Shown: one piece after another, positions 34,051-41,924 of the stretch
How the letters are laid out: the number at the start of each line of letters is the position of its first letter
How positions within the stretch are numbered: the first letter of the stretch is position 1
From: Bordetella parapertussis
Lineage (GTDB): Bacteria; Pseudomonadota; Gammaproteobacteria; Burkholderiales; Burkholderiaceae_C
Direction: 5' to 3'
NCBI GenBank assembly: GCA_945888535.1
Contig: CAMDAN010000007.1
Span: forward strand, 1-45,020
DNA: 45,020 nucleotides
Translations under genes and position numbers: made by a program
The notes under the pieces: generated by a model
The model's input: only the letters and a program-made list of their open reading frames with translations
Told to the model about the DNA's origin: nothing
Databases searched by the model: none

Positions 34051-34077
34051 GGGGTGGTTTATTTGAATAACGGGGGC

Positions 34078-35706
34078 TTACATTCGCGCCACGCCGAAAG
34101 TATTGGGTCGCAAAGTGCGTTGATCGGCCTCGGCTGCGATCGTCAGACACAGGCCCAATACACGACGCGTTTCGCGTGGGTCAATGATTCCGTCATCCCA
34201 CAGGCGTGCGGTCCCAAATAAAGCGGTGGACTCTTTATCTAAACGCAAACGCAGTCCGTCAGACATCGCTTGCAACGCTTCTTCATTGGGCACTTCACCG
34301 CTGCGCTCCATCTTGCTGCGGTTCACAATGTCCATCACCTTCGCCGCTTGTGCGCCACCCATGACTGAGGTTCGAGCCGTCGGCCAAGCAAAAATAAAGC
34401 GCGGATCAAAGCCACGACCGCACATCCCATAATTTCCCGCGCCAAAGGAGCCGCCCAAAACAAAAGTGAATTTGGGGACTCTGGCATTGGCAACGGCTTG
34501 AATCATTTTGGAGCCATGCTTGATGGCGCCACCACGCTCAGCCGCCGAGCCAACCATATAGCCCGTCGTGTTTTGTAAGAAAACCAAAGGCGTGGCGCTT
34601 TGGTCGCACAACTGAATGAACTGTGCCGCTTTGGTAGAACCGGTCGGCTGAATCGGCCCGTTGTTACCAAGGATTCCCACCAAGTGGCCTTGAACCCGTG
34701 CGTGACCACACATCATCTCCGGCGCATAACTGGCTTTAAACTCCAAAAAGTCAGACCCATCCACCAAACGCGCAATCACTTCCCGCACGTCATAGGGCTC
34801 ACGTTCATCCGCAGGAACCACGCCCATTAACTCTTGCGTGTTGTACAAGGGCTCTGCAAAAGAATGCAACGGGGAAGCCGCATCCCAGCGTAATTTATCC
34901 ATCACCTCCCGCGCCATGGCAATCGCGTGCGCATCGTCTTCGCACAGGTATTCACCCAAGCCCGTGGTCTGCGCATGCATCTGGGCTCCGCCGAGTTCGT
35001 CTTCGGTGCAGTCTTCACCAACAGCGGCTTTCACCAAAGGCGGGCCCGCAAGAAAAATGTTAGAGCGACCCCGTACCAAAATCACATAGTCTGACAACCC
35101 TGGCAAATAGGCTCCGCCCGCAGTTGAAGAACCATGGACTACCGAAATTTGCGGTAAACCGGCTGCTGACATCCGCGCTTGGTTTGCGAAACTGCGGCCA
35201 CCTTCGACAAAAATCTCCGCTTGGTAGAGCAGGTTCGCGCCACCGCTTTCAACCAAATTGATGATGGGCAGTTTGTTTTCCATGGCGATTTGCTGAACGC
35301 GCAACGCTTTGCGCAAGCCCATGGGTGCGACCGTACCGCCTTTGACCGCGCTGTCGTTGGCAGATACTACGCATCGTTTTCCGGCCACGACGCCAATGCC
35401 CACAATCGAGCCCCCGCCGAGCACCGATTTTTTGCCATCGTCGTCGTGCATATTCAAGCCCGCCAAGCGGCTGAGCTCTAAAAACGGCGTACCCCTGTCT
35501 AGCAATCGGGCAATGCGCTCCCGTGGCAACAACTGATTGCGCTGTTCAAATTTGGCTCGCTTGGACTCCGACTCTGCTAAAACCATGGACTGAAGTCGCT
35601 GCACCTCATCCCACAAACCCTGCATCCGCGCAGCATTGGCAGCAAACCCGCTGGAACGGGGGTTAATCAAAGATCGAAGTGCGCTCAGGTGTTGGGATGC
35701 GGGCAT
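34078..35706 (-). CDS. Acyl-CoA carboxylase carboxyltransferase subunit, methylcrotonyl/geranyl-CoA type
   Basis: The 542-residue protein carries both carboxyltransferase halves: the N-terminal crotonase-like domain with VVSANDSAVKGGTVAPMG, VESGGANL and GSSTAGGAYLPGLSDY, and the C-terminal one with VFLQNTTGYMVG and VLGGSFGAGNYGMCGRGFDPRF. It is of the MccB/LiuB/AtuC type. The segment LLYQAEIFVEGGRSFANQARMS looks closer to geranyl-CoA carboxylase AtuC than to LiuB as I remember them, but that is a weak call. It is first in the operon CT, biotin subunit, BKACE; no enoyl-CoA hydratase or HMG-CoA lyase, which would mark the leucine pathway, is seen. AGGA lies upstream of the ATG. It is divergent from the SCP2 gene. 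Confidence 0.92.
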   Translation of the reverse strand: MPASQHLSALRSLINPRSSGFAANAARMQGLWDEVQRLQSMVLAESESKRAKFEQRNQLLPRERIARLLDRGTPFLELSRLAGLNMHDDDGKKSVLGGGSIVGIGVVAGKRCVVSANDSAVKGGTVAPMGLRKALRVQQIAMENKLPIINLVESGGANLLYQAEIFVEGGRSFANQARMSAAGLPQISVVHGSSTAGGAYLPGLSDYVILVRGRSNIFLAGPPLVKAAVGEDCTEDELGGAQMHAQTTGLGEYLCEDDAHAIAMAREVMDKLRWDAASPLHSFAEPLYNTQELMGVVPADEREPYDVREVIARLVDGSDFLEFKASYAPEMMCGHARVQGHLVGILGNNGPIQPTGSTKAAQFIQLCDQSATPLVFLQNTTGYMVGSAAERGGAIKHGSKMIQAVANARVPKFTFVLGGSFGAGNYGMCGRGFDPRFIFAWPTARTSVMGGAQAAKVMDIVNRSKMERSGEVPNEEALQAMSDGLRLRLDKESTALFGTARLWDDGIIDPRETRRVLGLCLTIAAEADQRTLRPNTFGVARM

Positions 35707-35809
35707 GAATGAATAATCCTAAGCGTGGAGAAGGCACTGAAGTGACAGGCCAAAAATTGAACTTTATTACAATCAAATCACCACTATCGGTCAATCCAAG
35801 GAAACCCCT

Positions 35810-36106
35810 ATGAGCCTCGAATCTATTACCCAATCCATCCGCACCAAAATGGGCGACGACAGCGGCTTAGAAGCCACGTTGAAGTTTGATTGCGGCGCAG
35901 ACGGCGTCATCGTATTAGACGGCGTGTCAAGTCCCAACACTGTCTCCAACACCGACGCTGAGACGGACTGCACTGTGACTGTGAGCCTTGAGAATTTACA
36001 AGCCATGATGGACGGACAATTGAATTCTGTGACCGGCTTCATGTCCGGCAAACTCAAAGTTTCTGGCGACATGAGCGTTGCCATGAAACTTCAGCGCGTG
36101 GTTTAA
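35810..36106 (+). CDS. SCP2 sterol-binding domain protein
   Basis: The 98-residue protein consists of one SCP2 domain, a small fold with a hydrophobic tunnel for lipids or acyl-CoA. The segments TKMGDDSGLEATLKFDCGADGV, the DCTVTVSLENLQAMM and NSVTGFMSGKLKVSGDMSVAMKL at the C-terminus are typical. An AAGGA ribosome binding site is 9 bases upstream of the ATG. It shares a 103-base divergent region with the carboxylase operon, which fits a role as carrier of acyl-CoA or related lipid for it. Bacterial single-domain SCP2 proteins have no well-proven function. Confidence 0.92.
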   Translation: MSLESITQSIRTKMGDDSGLEATLKFDCGADGVIVLDGVSSPNTVSNTDAETDCTVTVSLENLQAMMDGQLNSVTGFMSGKLKVSGDMSVAMKLQRVV

Positions 36107-36111
36107 CGAAC

Positions 36112-36137
36112 GCAATGGCTGGTTTCACATCCATTGC
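36112..36137 (+). terminator. Weak hairpin after the SCP2 gene
   Basis: GCAATGG and CCATTGC form a 7-bp stem with a 12-base loop starting 5 bases after the SCP2 stop. There is no T-tract, so intrinsic termination would be weak; it may be only an mRNA 3' end stabiliser. Confidence 0.3.
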
Positions 36138-36204
36138 AGTCACAATCTTGAGTACATCCCTAGGATAAATACAGACGCGGCGGATGTGGGATTCCTTTGG
36201 GAAA

Positions 36205-36281
36205 TGGTAGGGCGTGAGTGACTTGAACACTCGACCAAAGGATTATGAGTCCTCTGCTCTAACCAACTGAGCTAACGCCCC
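36205..36281 (-). tRNA. tRNA with anticodon CAT, probably tRNA-Ile2 (lysidine type), possibly tRNA-Met
   Basis: The 77-base minus-strand gene has GGGGCGT/ACGCCCT as acceptor stem with a G1-U72 wobble, the TAGCTCAGTTGG D-arm, anticodon loop CTCATAA and an encoded CCA. The region after the anticodon, CCTTTGGTCGAGTGTTCAAGTC, resembles tRNA-Ile2, where C34 becomes lysidine to read AUA, rather than elongator tRNA-Met. It is not the initiator because the acceptor pairs at 1-72 and the anticodon stem lacks three G-C pairs. Confidence 0.9.
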
Positions 36282-36293
36282 ACACAGCGAATC

Positions 36294-36299
36294 ATTGTA
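36294..36299 (-). promoter_or_regulatory. Candidate -10 element of the CAT-anticodon tRNA
   Basis: TACAAT on the minus strand lies 12 bases upstream of the mature tRNA 5' end, a normal distance. A TTGAAG is found 14 bases further upstream, a short spacing. Confidence 0.45.
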
Positions 36300-36329
36300 A
36301 TGGGACGCGATAGCTTCAAGCGCTAGAGA

Positions 36330-36653
36330 TCAAACGCTCCCTTCTCCCTCCACCACAATAATTCGCGCGACCCCAACCGGATGCGCTACATGCTCACACC
36401 CAACGCCAGCAAAGAACACATCGCCAGTCTCCAGCGTTGTTATTTTTTCTTCACCGTTTTCACGGTAATGCATTTGGACCCGTCCATCGAGCACTGCAAA
36501 AACTTCTTCGCCATCGTTGGTATGCCACTTGTAAGGCTGGTCAGTCCAGTGAAGTCGGGTCGTGGTGCCGTTCATATTGGCAATATCAATGGCTGCCCAT
36601 GGTCGGTCCCCGGTGAATTCTCGGCTTCGGATGATTTTCATAGTTTCAGTCAT
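36330..36653 (-). CDS. Small cupin-domain protein
   Basis: The 107-residue protein is a single cupin barrel. The first metal-binding motif is seen in KWHTNDGEEVFAVLDGRVQM (His, Glu, Glu-like pattern) and the second in LETGDVFFAGVGCEHVAHP with its His residues. Such small cupins can be isomerases, dioxygenases or simple ligand binders; nothing here picks one. It begins 2 bases after the hemW stop on the same strand and is probably the last gene of the rph-rdgB-hemW-cupin run. A second ATG four codons in is an equally good start. Confidence 0.85.
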   Translation of the reverse strand: MTETMKIIRSREFTGDRPWAAIDIANMNGTTTRLHWTDQPYKWHTNDGEEVFAVLDGRVQMHYRENGEEKITTLETGDVFFAGVGCEHVAHPVGVARIIVVEGEGSV

Positions 36654-36655
36654 AT

Positions 36656-37903
36656 TTAAACTTTGGTTTCGGGCAAACCCAAAAACAGCGCTTGTAAGTC
36701 ACTTAAGAAATCAAACCCGCGCACCGTAGGACGAACACGGGCGAAGTCTCGCTCGATGAATCCTTTGCGCTCCGCCTCTTTCAAAGGCTCCTCAATAGCG
36801 GAGAGCGGGAGCCCGGTGCGTTCGGTGAACTCTTGCAACGCGAAACCCTTGCGTAAACGCAGGGCGTTGAGCATGTACTCAAAAGGCAAGTCTGCGCGAC
36901 TCACCTCTTCGCTTTGGGCCAGCGCATTGCCAGCCAGTGCTTTGTCTTGGTAAGCGCGGGGGTCGCGGATGCGTACCTGGCGCACTACCCGATGGGCAAA
37001 ACTGAGCTTGCTGTGGGCGCCGGCTCCAATGCCCAGATAGTCACCGAATTGCCAGTAATTAAGGTTGTGTTTACAGAGGTGGCCGTCTTTGGCATAGGCA
37101 GAGACCTCGTAACGGTTAAGGCCTGCGGCTATTGTTTTTTCGGTAATGCGGTCCAGCATGGCGTAGGCCGTGTCGTCCTCAGGTATCACAGGGGGGAATT
37201 TGGCAAAGTAGGTGTTGGGTTCAATCGTCAGGTGGTAAATTGAAATATGGGGGGGGGAAAACTGCAACGCAGTGGCAATGTCTTCGTCAACCTGCTCCAG
37301 CGTTTGCCCTGGAAGCGCATACATGATGTCGAGATTGAAAGTTGAAAAAGAGCGGGCCGCTTCTTCTACTGCCGCGATTGCTTGAGCGCGGTTATGCACT
37401 CGGCCGAGGGCTTGTAAATGGACGTCATTAAAGCTTTGCACCCCAATCGACAAGCGCGTCACGCCAGCGCTGGCAAAGGCGCTAAAACGGTCTTTCTCGA
37501 AAGTTCCGGGGTTGGCTTCCATCGTGATTTCACAATCTGCTGCCAAGCGAACCCGGGCGCGAATCGCACCGAGAAGTCTGTCGATCTCTTCTGGAGAAAA
37601 CAAACTCGGTGTTCCGCCGCCGATAAAAATAGTGTGAACGCTGCGGCCCCAAATGAGAGGAAGTGCGGCCTCAAGATCTGCGATCACGGCATCGACATAG
37701 CGCGCTTGGGGCAGCGGGCCTTCGGGCTGCTCATGGGAGTTGAAATCACAGTACGGGCATTTTTTTAAACACCAAGGCAAATGCACATACAAAGATAAGG
37801 GCGGCAAGGCCGATAGCTGTAAGGTGCCGGGGCGCATGAAGTGTGTGATGTCGTTTGGCTCCACGGCGGGGACCGCGGAGAGGATGGGAACGATAGGAAT
37901 CAT
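36656..37903 (-). CDS. hemW: Radical SAM heme chaperone HemW
   Basis: HemW is a radical S-adenosylmethionine-family protein that binds heme and delivers it to respiratory enzymes; it was earlier confused with coproporphyrinogen oxidase HemN. The 415-residue protein has the cluster motif CLKKCPYC (Cys45, Cys49, Cys52), the SAM-binding TIFIGGGTPSLF, and the C-terminal HemN domain. As in HemW the motif is CxxxCxxC and the extra N-terminal Cys region of HemN is missing. The first 30 residues are an extension common in this order as far as I recall. The gene contains a run of nine C (coding strand, 37257-37249) in the FSPPHIS codons. It follows rdgB by 11 bases. Confidence 0.93.
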   Translation of the reverse strand: MIPIVPILSAVPAVEPNDITHFMRPGTLQLSALPPLSLYVHLPWCLKKCPYCDFNSHEQPEGPLPQARYVDAVIADLEAALPLIWGRSVHTIFIGGGTPSLFSPEEIDRLLGAIRARVRLAADCEITMEANPGTFEKDRFSAFASAGVTRLSIGVQSFNDVHLQALGRVHNRAQAIAAVEEAARSFSTFNLDIMYALPGQTLEQVDEDIATALQFSPPHISIYHLTIEPNTYFAKFPPVIPEDDTAYAMLDRITEKTIAAGLNRYEVSAYAKDGHLCKHNLNYWQFGDYLGIGAGAHSKLSFAHRVVRQVRIRDPRAYQDKALAGNALAQSEEVSRADLPFEYMLNALRLRKGFALQEFTERTGLPLSAIEEPLKEAERKGFIERDFARVRPTVRGFDFLSDLQALFLGLPETKV

Positions 37904-37914
37904 GCAACCAAGTC

Positions 37915-38520
37915 CTACGCGCTTAGCCAGCGCTCGCGCATGAGCGCCACCATGGCTTTTGCGGCTCGGCCGCGGTGGCTGTTGGCATTTTTTACGTCCA
38001 CAGGCAACTCAGCAAAGGTTTTCTGAAACTCAGGAATCCACATCACAGGATCAAATCCAAAACCATTAGTTCCAATCGGCGCACGGGTAATTTCACCCAC
38101 CACGCGCCCGACAGCGACCAAGGGCTCCGGATCTTCCACAGAACGCACCGCGACCAGCGTACTTACCAAGGCCGCGCGACGTTGCGTCACATTCTGCATT
38201 TGCTCAAGCAAAGCGACTACGTTGTTGTCATCTCCTTTGGGGTAGCCGTGTTGTGTGGCGTAGTAGGCGGTATCAACCCCTGGCAAGCCTCCAAAAGCAT
38301 CCACACACAAACCCGCATCGTCGGCCAGCGCAGGCAAGCCAGTATGGTGCGCCGCATTACGCGCTTTAGCCAACGCGTTTTCTAAAAATGTACGGTGTGG
38401 CTCCGGGGCCTCTGGCACGCCTAAATCGCCTTGGCACACCAAGGTACAACCCAGCGGCGCAAACAAGGCTTGTAACTCCGCGAGCTTGCCAGCGTTGTTT
38501 GAGGCTAAGACAATTTTCAT
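37915..38520 (-). CDS. rdgB: XTP/dITP diphosphatase RdgB (HAM1)
   Basis: RdgB hydrolyses non-canonical purine nucleoside triphosphates such as dITP and XTP to their monophosphates, keeping them out of DNA. The 201-residue protein has KIVLASNNAGKLAELQALF at the N-terminus, the catalytic ALADDAGLCVDAFGGLPGVDTA region with Asp pairs, and GTNGFGFDPVMWIPEFQKTFAEL and SHRGRAAKAM at the end, all conserved in HAM1 proteins. It lies between rph and hemW with 11-base gaps, a common arrangement in betaproteobacteria. Confidence 0.95.
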   Translation of the reverse strand: MKIVLASNNAGKLAELQALFAPLGCTLVCQGDLGVPEAPEPHRTFLENALAKARNAAHHTGLPALADDAGLCVDAFGGLPGVDTAYYATQHGYPKGDDNNVVALLEQMQNVTQRRAALVSTLVAVRSVEDPEPLVAVGRVVGEITRAPIGTNGFGFDPVMWIPEFQKTFAELPVDVKNANSHRGRAAKAMVALMRERWLSA

Positions 38521-38531
38521 GAGGTTGAAAA

Positions 38532-39269
38532 TTAAGCCAAAGGCTGTGCCAAAGCTTTTTGCTGCAAGGCCATCAATTCAACAATTCCGTTTTCAGCCAA
38601 ATGCAGCAGTTGGTCCATCTCTGCGCGGGAAAACGCTGCGCCTTCTGCGGTGCCTTGAACTTCGACAAAATGTCCAGCGCCCGTCATCACCACGTTCATA
38701 TCGGTATCGCAATCGGAGTCTTCGGTGTACTCTAAATCGAGCAAAGGCGTGCCTTGCACAATGCCCACCGAAATCGCAGCAACGGCAGAAATAATGGGCG
38801 ACTGCGTGATCTTGCCGTGGGCGAGCAAGAAGTTCACAGCGTCTTGGGCCGCTACAAACGCCCCGGTAATGGCTGCGGTTCGGGTGCCGCCATCGGCTTG
38901 AATGACATCGCAATCCAAGGCAATGGTGCGTTCACCCAGCTTTTTTAAATCAAACACCGCCCGCAGCGATCGGCCAATCAGACGCTGAATTTCTTGGGTG
39001 CGGCCGCTTTGTTTGCCCCGAGCGGCTTCACGGTCGCTACGGGTATGGGTCGCGCGGGGCAGCATGCCGTACTCCGCAGTCACCCAACCTTCGCCACTGC
39101 CGCGCTTATGGGGCGGAACGCGCTCTTCTACGGAGGCGGTACACAACACTTTGGTGCCCCCAAACTCAATAAGGACCGAACCTTCGGCGTGAACGGTATA
39201 CCCTCGGGTGATGCGCACCGGGCGCAAAGCATGGGCGGCGCGAGCGCCACTGCGAATAAATTGGGTCAT
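38532..39269 (-). CDS. rph: Ribonuclease PH
   Basis: RNase PH is a phosphorolytic 3'-5' exonuclease that trims tRNA precursors. The 245-residue protein begins [20 protein letters not shown] and has [43 protein letters not shown] and [22 protein letters not shown], where the Arg and Thr/Asp residues contact phosphate and metal. I chose the ATG at 39269 (AAGG upstream) and not the start of the open frame 54 bases earlier, because the family begins at this point. It is the first gene of rph-rdgB-hemW-cupin and is divergent from yicC. Confidence 0.96.
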   Translation of the reverse strand: MTQFIRSGARAAHALRPVRITRGYTVHAEGSVLIEFGGTKVLCTASVEERVPPHKRGSGEGWVTAEYGMLPRATHTRSDREAARGKQSGRTQEIQRLIGRSLRAVFDLKKLGERTIALDCDVIQADGGTRTAAITGAFVAAQDAVNFLLAHGKITQSPIISAVAAISVGIVQGTPLLDLEYTEDSDCDTDMNVVMTGAGHFVEVQGTAEGAAFSRAEMDQLLHLAENGIVELMALQQKALAQPLA

Positions 39270-39377
39270 AACAAGCCTTTCAATGGGAATTGGCCTAATT
39301 ATCGATGCATCGCCGCAGCGCAATGGGCAATAAGGCGGTTATTCTTGGCGCAGTTTATTGTTCCAAGGATGTAAGAC

Positions 39378-40286
39378 ATGCCGGTTTTCAGTATGACGGG
39401 CTACGCCAGCGCGCAGCACAGCTCAGCCAACAGCACCGAACAGGCCAACCTGCCCACGGCCCAATTGGGGCTAGAGATTCGCTCGGTCAACAGCCGTTTT
39501 TTAGACCTCACGTTCAAACTTCCCGAAGACCTTCGGCAGTTTGAACCGGCTTTACGCGATCTGCTCAGCGCCCAATTGAAACGCGGAAAAGTCGAGGTTC
39601 GGGCGTCTATTGAGGTTCAAAACGCCAACAGTGTGAGTGACCCTTCACCCAAACTCTTGCAACGCCTCAACGCCGTCCAAGACAACGTCAAAGCCTGGTT
39701 GCCCTTAGCCAATGCCTTGAGCGTGGCCGATGTCTTGCGACTCGCTGCAAGCGAACAGTCCAGCCACCGGGACTGGTCCCAAGACCTGATTCCCTTGGCT
39801 GAGACCGCTCTCAAAGCCTTGTTGGCGGCCCGCCAGCGTGAAGGCGTAAGACTCGGAAAAATGCTGCTGGATCACATTGCCCAGCTTCGAACATTAGCTG
39901 AAAAATCGATTCCTTTGGTACCTCAACTTGTGACTCAGCAACGCCAGCGCTTTTTAGAACGATGGAAAGAGGCGATGGCCTTGACCGATGGCAGTACCCT
40001 CCCCGAGGCCGCTCAAGACCGGGCGTTGACAGAGGCCACCGCATTTGCGATTCGCATTGACGTTGCCGAAGAACTCACCCGGCTGAACTCACACCTTGAT
40101 GAGTTAGAACGCCTGATCAAAAAAGGCGGCGAGATTGGCAAACGGATGGACTTTTTAATCCAAGAACTGCACCGCGAAGCCAACACCATGGGCTCCAAAT
40201 CAGCGGCCTTGGAGCTCACCCATATTTCAGTGGACATGAAGGTATTGATCGAGCAAATGCGCGAGCAGGTACAGAACATAGAATAG
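39378..40286 (+). CDS. yicC: YicC/YloC family endoribonuclease
   Basis: The 302-residue protein has the YicC N-terminal domain beginning MPVFSMTGYASA, the conserved EIRSVNSRFLDLTFKLPEDL and a DUF1732 C-terminal domain with TAFAIRIDVAEELTRLNSHLDELERLI and QELHREANTMGSKSA. YicC of E. coli has been linked to degradation of the small RNA RyhB and the family to RNA cleavage. The gene is followed 30 bases later by gmk and then rpoZ, an order common in proteobacteria. AAGGA lies 8-9 bases before the start. Confidence 0.92.
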   Translation: MPVFSMTGYASAQHSSANSTEQANLPTAQLGLEIRSVNSRFLDLTFKLPEDLRQFEPALRDLLSAQLKRGKVEVRASIEVQNANSVSDPSPKLLQRLNAVQDNVKAWLPLANALSVADVLRLAASEQSSHRDWSQDLIPLAETALKALLAARQREGVRLGKMLLDHIAQLRTLAEKSIPLVPQLVTQQRQRFLERWKEAMALTDGSTLPEAAQDRALTEATAFAIRIDVAEELTRLNSHLDELERLIKKGGEIGKRMDFLIQELHREANTMGSKSAALELTHISVDMKVLIEQMREQVQNIE

Positions 40287-40316
40287 GCCGACTTTTAGCC
40301 AACCGTTACTCCCTTT

Positions 40317-40937
40317 ATGGACTACCCCGGAAACCTCTTTGTTGTTGCTGCCCCCAGCGGTGCGGGTAAGTCCAGCCTGGTTCGCGCCTTGCAAGAGCTC
40401 GATTCACACGTTCAACCCTCTGTCTCACACACCACACGCGCTCCCCGAGGGCAAGAAAAACACGGACGCGAGTACTTTTTTGTATCTGAGCAAGAATTTG
40501 ACGCGATGATCGCGGCCGATGCGTTTGTAGAGTGGGCCCACGTGCACAACCAACGCTACGGCACCTCTAAAAAAGCCATCCAAGAGCGTATGGAACAAGG
40601 CGCAGACGTTATTTTAGAAATTGACTTCCAAGGTGCGATTCAAATCAAAGAAACGTTTTCTAACGCCGTCTGTATTTTTGTGCTGCCGCCAAGCTGGGAA
40701 GAGCTGCGCGCTCGTCTAGAACGCCGAGGCGAAGATGCCACAGAGACCATCGAATTGCGCATGAAAAATGCCGCGATTGAGGTCGCCCAAGCCCAAAAGT
40801 TTGACTTCGTTATAATCAATGAGTTGTTTGACCGGGCGCTTTTTGATTTGAAAGCAATCGTTCACTCCCAACGGCTCAAGTTTGCAGCGCAGCGCCGCGC
40901 AAGGGCCGCTACTTTCAAAGCGCTCAATATCCCCTAG
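40317..40937 (+). CDS. gmk: Guanylate kinase
   Basis: Gmk phosphorylates GMP to GDP. The 206-residue protein has the P-loop PSGAGKSS at residues 13-20, the GMP-binding [23 protein letters not shown] with its Ser/Arg/Tyr residues, and the [13 protein letters not shown]alker-B-like region. The lid residues [15 protein letters not shown] follow. There is little of a ribosome binding site before the ATG. It is followed by rpoZ after 16 bases. A strong TATAAT is seen inside the gene at about 40811, but without a -35 at proper distance. Confidence 0.96.
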   Translation: MDYPGNLFVVAAPSGAGKSSLVRALQELDSHVQPSVSHTTRAPRGQEKHGREYFFVSEQEFDAMIAADAFVEWAHVHNQRYGTSKKAIQERMEQGADVILEIDFQGAIQIKETFSNAVCIFVLPPSWEELRARLERRGEDATETIELRMKNAAIEVAQAQKFDFVIINELFDRALFDLKAIVHSQRLKFAAQRRARAATFKALNIP

Positions 40938-40953
40938 TTTTTCGGAGAATTTT

Positions 40954-41157
40954 ATGGCCCGCATTACCGTCGAAGACTGCCTCGAGCAGATCCCTAACCG
41001 CTTCCAATTGGTTCTTGCTGCCACCTACCGCGCCCGCATGCTCAACCAAGGCCACACGCCAAAAATTGAAAGCAAGAACAAACCCTGCGTAACCGCCCTA
41101 CGTGAAATAGCAGCGGGTAAGGTTGGTATTGAAATGTTGAAAAAAGTACCGCTATAA
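40954..41157 (+). CDS. rpoZ: RNA polymerase omega subunit
   Basis: The 67-residue protein is the small omega subunit that folds and stabilises the beta' subunit of RNA polymerase; in many proteobacteria it also forms part of a ppGpp site. It starts [22 protein letters not shown], the universally conserved segment, and continues with ATYRARML and [18 protein letters not shown] chose the ATG at 40954 because GGAG lies 8 bases upstream and homologs begin there; the frame is open further upstream within gmk. A clear terminator follows, and spoT, often next in this operon, is not present. Confidence 0.96.
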   Translation: MARITVEDCLEQIPNRFQLVLAATYRARMLNQGHTPKIESKNKPCVTALREIAAGKVGIEMLKKVPL

Positions 41158-41176
41158 AGCTCCCTTTTTTCATAGC

Positions 41177-41212
41177 AAAAAGGCCCACGCGTTATGCGTA
41201 GGGCCTTTTTTT
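41177..41212 (+). terminator. Intrinsic terminator after rpoZ
   Basis: AAAAAGGCCC-ACGC and GCGT-A-GGGCCTTTTT pair in a long stem with one bulged A and a 5-base loop, followed by a run of T. It starts 19 bases after the rpoZ stop. The A-rich 5' arm makes it work in both directions, so it may also end the convergent mazF transcript, whose stop codon lies in the T-run. Confidence 0.92.
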
Positions 41213-41579
41213 ATAGGCCAATGGAAATGATTCCATTCAACTGTTCACACGCAGCTTCAAAAATTGCCGGAGGGACTTGTTTCCAAGGGTGAGGTCGTCC
41301 GCCGCGTTTGCGCCAGGCAAAAGATTTAGGTTGGTGCGCCAACACATAGCACACCTCCCCTTTAGGTGTTTCAAATCGAACCGCAAAGGGATTACTGTCA
41401 TTGGATTTTGAATGCGTCATGGGAAGACCAATCACCAATTGGGTGCGTTCATTGAATGCTTTGGGAGATAACACCAACATGGGGTGTTCATCTTTCATCT
41501 CGCCGCCGACCTGCGGATTGAAATCAATCCAGATCATGTCGCGCCGATCAGGAACCCAGAGGCTTCGAGGTTGCCCCAT
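41211..41579 (-). CDS. MazF/PemK-family toxin
   Basis: The 122-residue protein matches the MazF/PemK family of sequence-specific mRNA endonucleases. The PDRRDMIWIDFNPQVGGEMKDEHPMLVLS start with the GGE/RP-like region, the loop, TQLVIGLPMT and the FAVRF and VLAHQPKS strands are in family order. I chose the ATG at 41579, which shares a base with the antitoxin stop (TGATG); a TTG one codon earlier is less likely. The order antitoxin-toxin and the coupling are classical. Its stop codon is within the T-tract of the rpoZ terminator on the other strand. Cleavage specificity cannot be told. Confidence 0.88.
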   Translation of the reverse strand: MGQPRSLWVPDRRDMIWIDFNPQVGGEMKDEHPMLVLSPKAFNERTQLVIGLPMTHSKSNDSNPFAVRFETPKGEVCYVLAHQPKSFAWRKRGGRPHPWKQVPPAIFEAACEQLNGIISIGL

Positions 41580-41839
41580 CAAAACACTTCCGCACCGATT
41601 CGACCCGTTGACATCACTTCACCGCCATGAATTTCGGGGTCATACGCTTTGAGTTTTTGGGCCAATGTGAGTTGCGGCTTTCCGATGGCTCTCAGAAAAA
41701 CACCACCTTCAACCACTTCCACTTGAATAGGCAGCCCACGCGCAAAGCGAGCAGCCTTGGCAATCGGTGCGGTGATTCGCACACCTAGCCCGTTACCCCA
41801 CTCTTGGATGGTTTGATTGACGGTAAGCGTTGTTGCCAT
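41579..41839 (-). CDS. MazE-like AbrB-fold antitoxin
   Basis: The 86-residue protein has the swapped-hairpin SpoVT/AbrB DNA-binding N-terminus (TLTVNQTIQEWGNGLGVRITAPIAKAA) with the GNGLGVRI motif typical of MazE, and a flexible acidic C-terminus (YDPEIHGGEVM) that would wrap around the toxin. I chose the ATG at 41839, 15 codons into the open frame, because the domain starts there. A good sigma-70 promoter with an inverted repeat across its -10 lies upstream, fitting autoregulation by the antitoxin. Confidence 0.88.
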   Translation of the reverse strand: MATTLTVNQTIQEWGNGLGVRITAPIAKAARFARGLPIQVEVVEGGVFLRAIGKPQLTLAQKLKAYDPEIHGGEVMSTGRIGAEVF

Positions 41840-41859
41840 GGGAAGCCTAAGTGATGAAA

Positions 41860-41890
41860 GTTGCGATAAGTTTAAGCAAACCAACGCAAC
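41860..41890 (-). promoter_or_regulatory. Inverted repeat over the mazEF-like -10 region, candidate operator
   Basis: GTTGCG (41860-41865) and CGCAAC (41885-41890) are perfect 6-base arms 19 bases apart, bracketing the -10 hexamer and likely start point. MazE and MazEF complexes are known to repress their own promoter, so this is a sensible operator, by inference. Confidence 0.5.
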
Positions 41891-41897
41891 GTGTCAA
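41869..41897 (-). promoter_or_regulatory. Sigma-70 promoter of the mazEF-like pair
   Basis: A perfect TTGACA (41897-41892) and TAAACT (41874-41869) are separated by 17 bases on the minus strand, about 30 bases upstream of the antitoxin start. This is the best-matching promoter seen in the window. Confidence 0.8.
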
Positions 41898-41924
41898 CAT
41901 GTTTAAACCTACTTCAAACTACGA

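Noticed and set aside
40811..40816. TATAAT inside gmk as an rpoZ promoter
   Set aside because: The only TTGACT-like hexamer is a few bases away, far too close for a -35; no other -35 fits.
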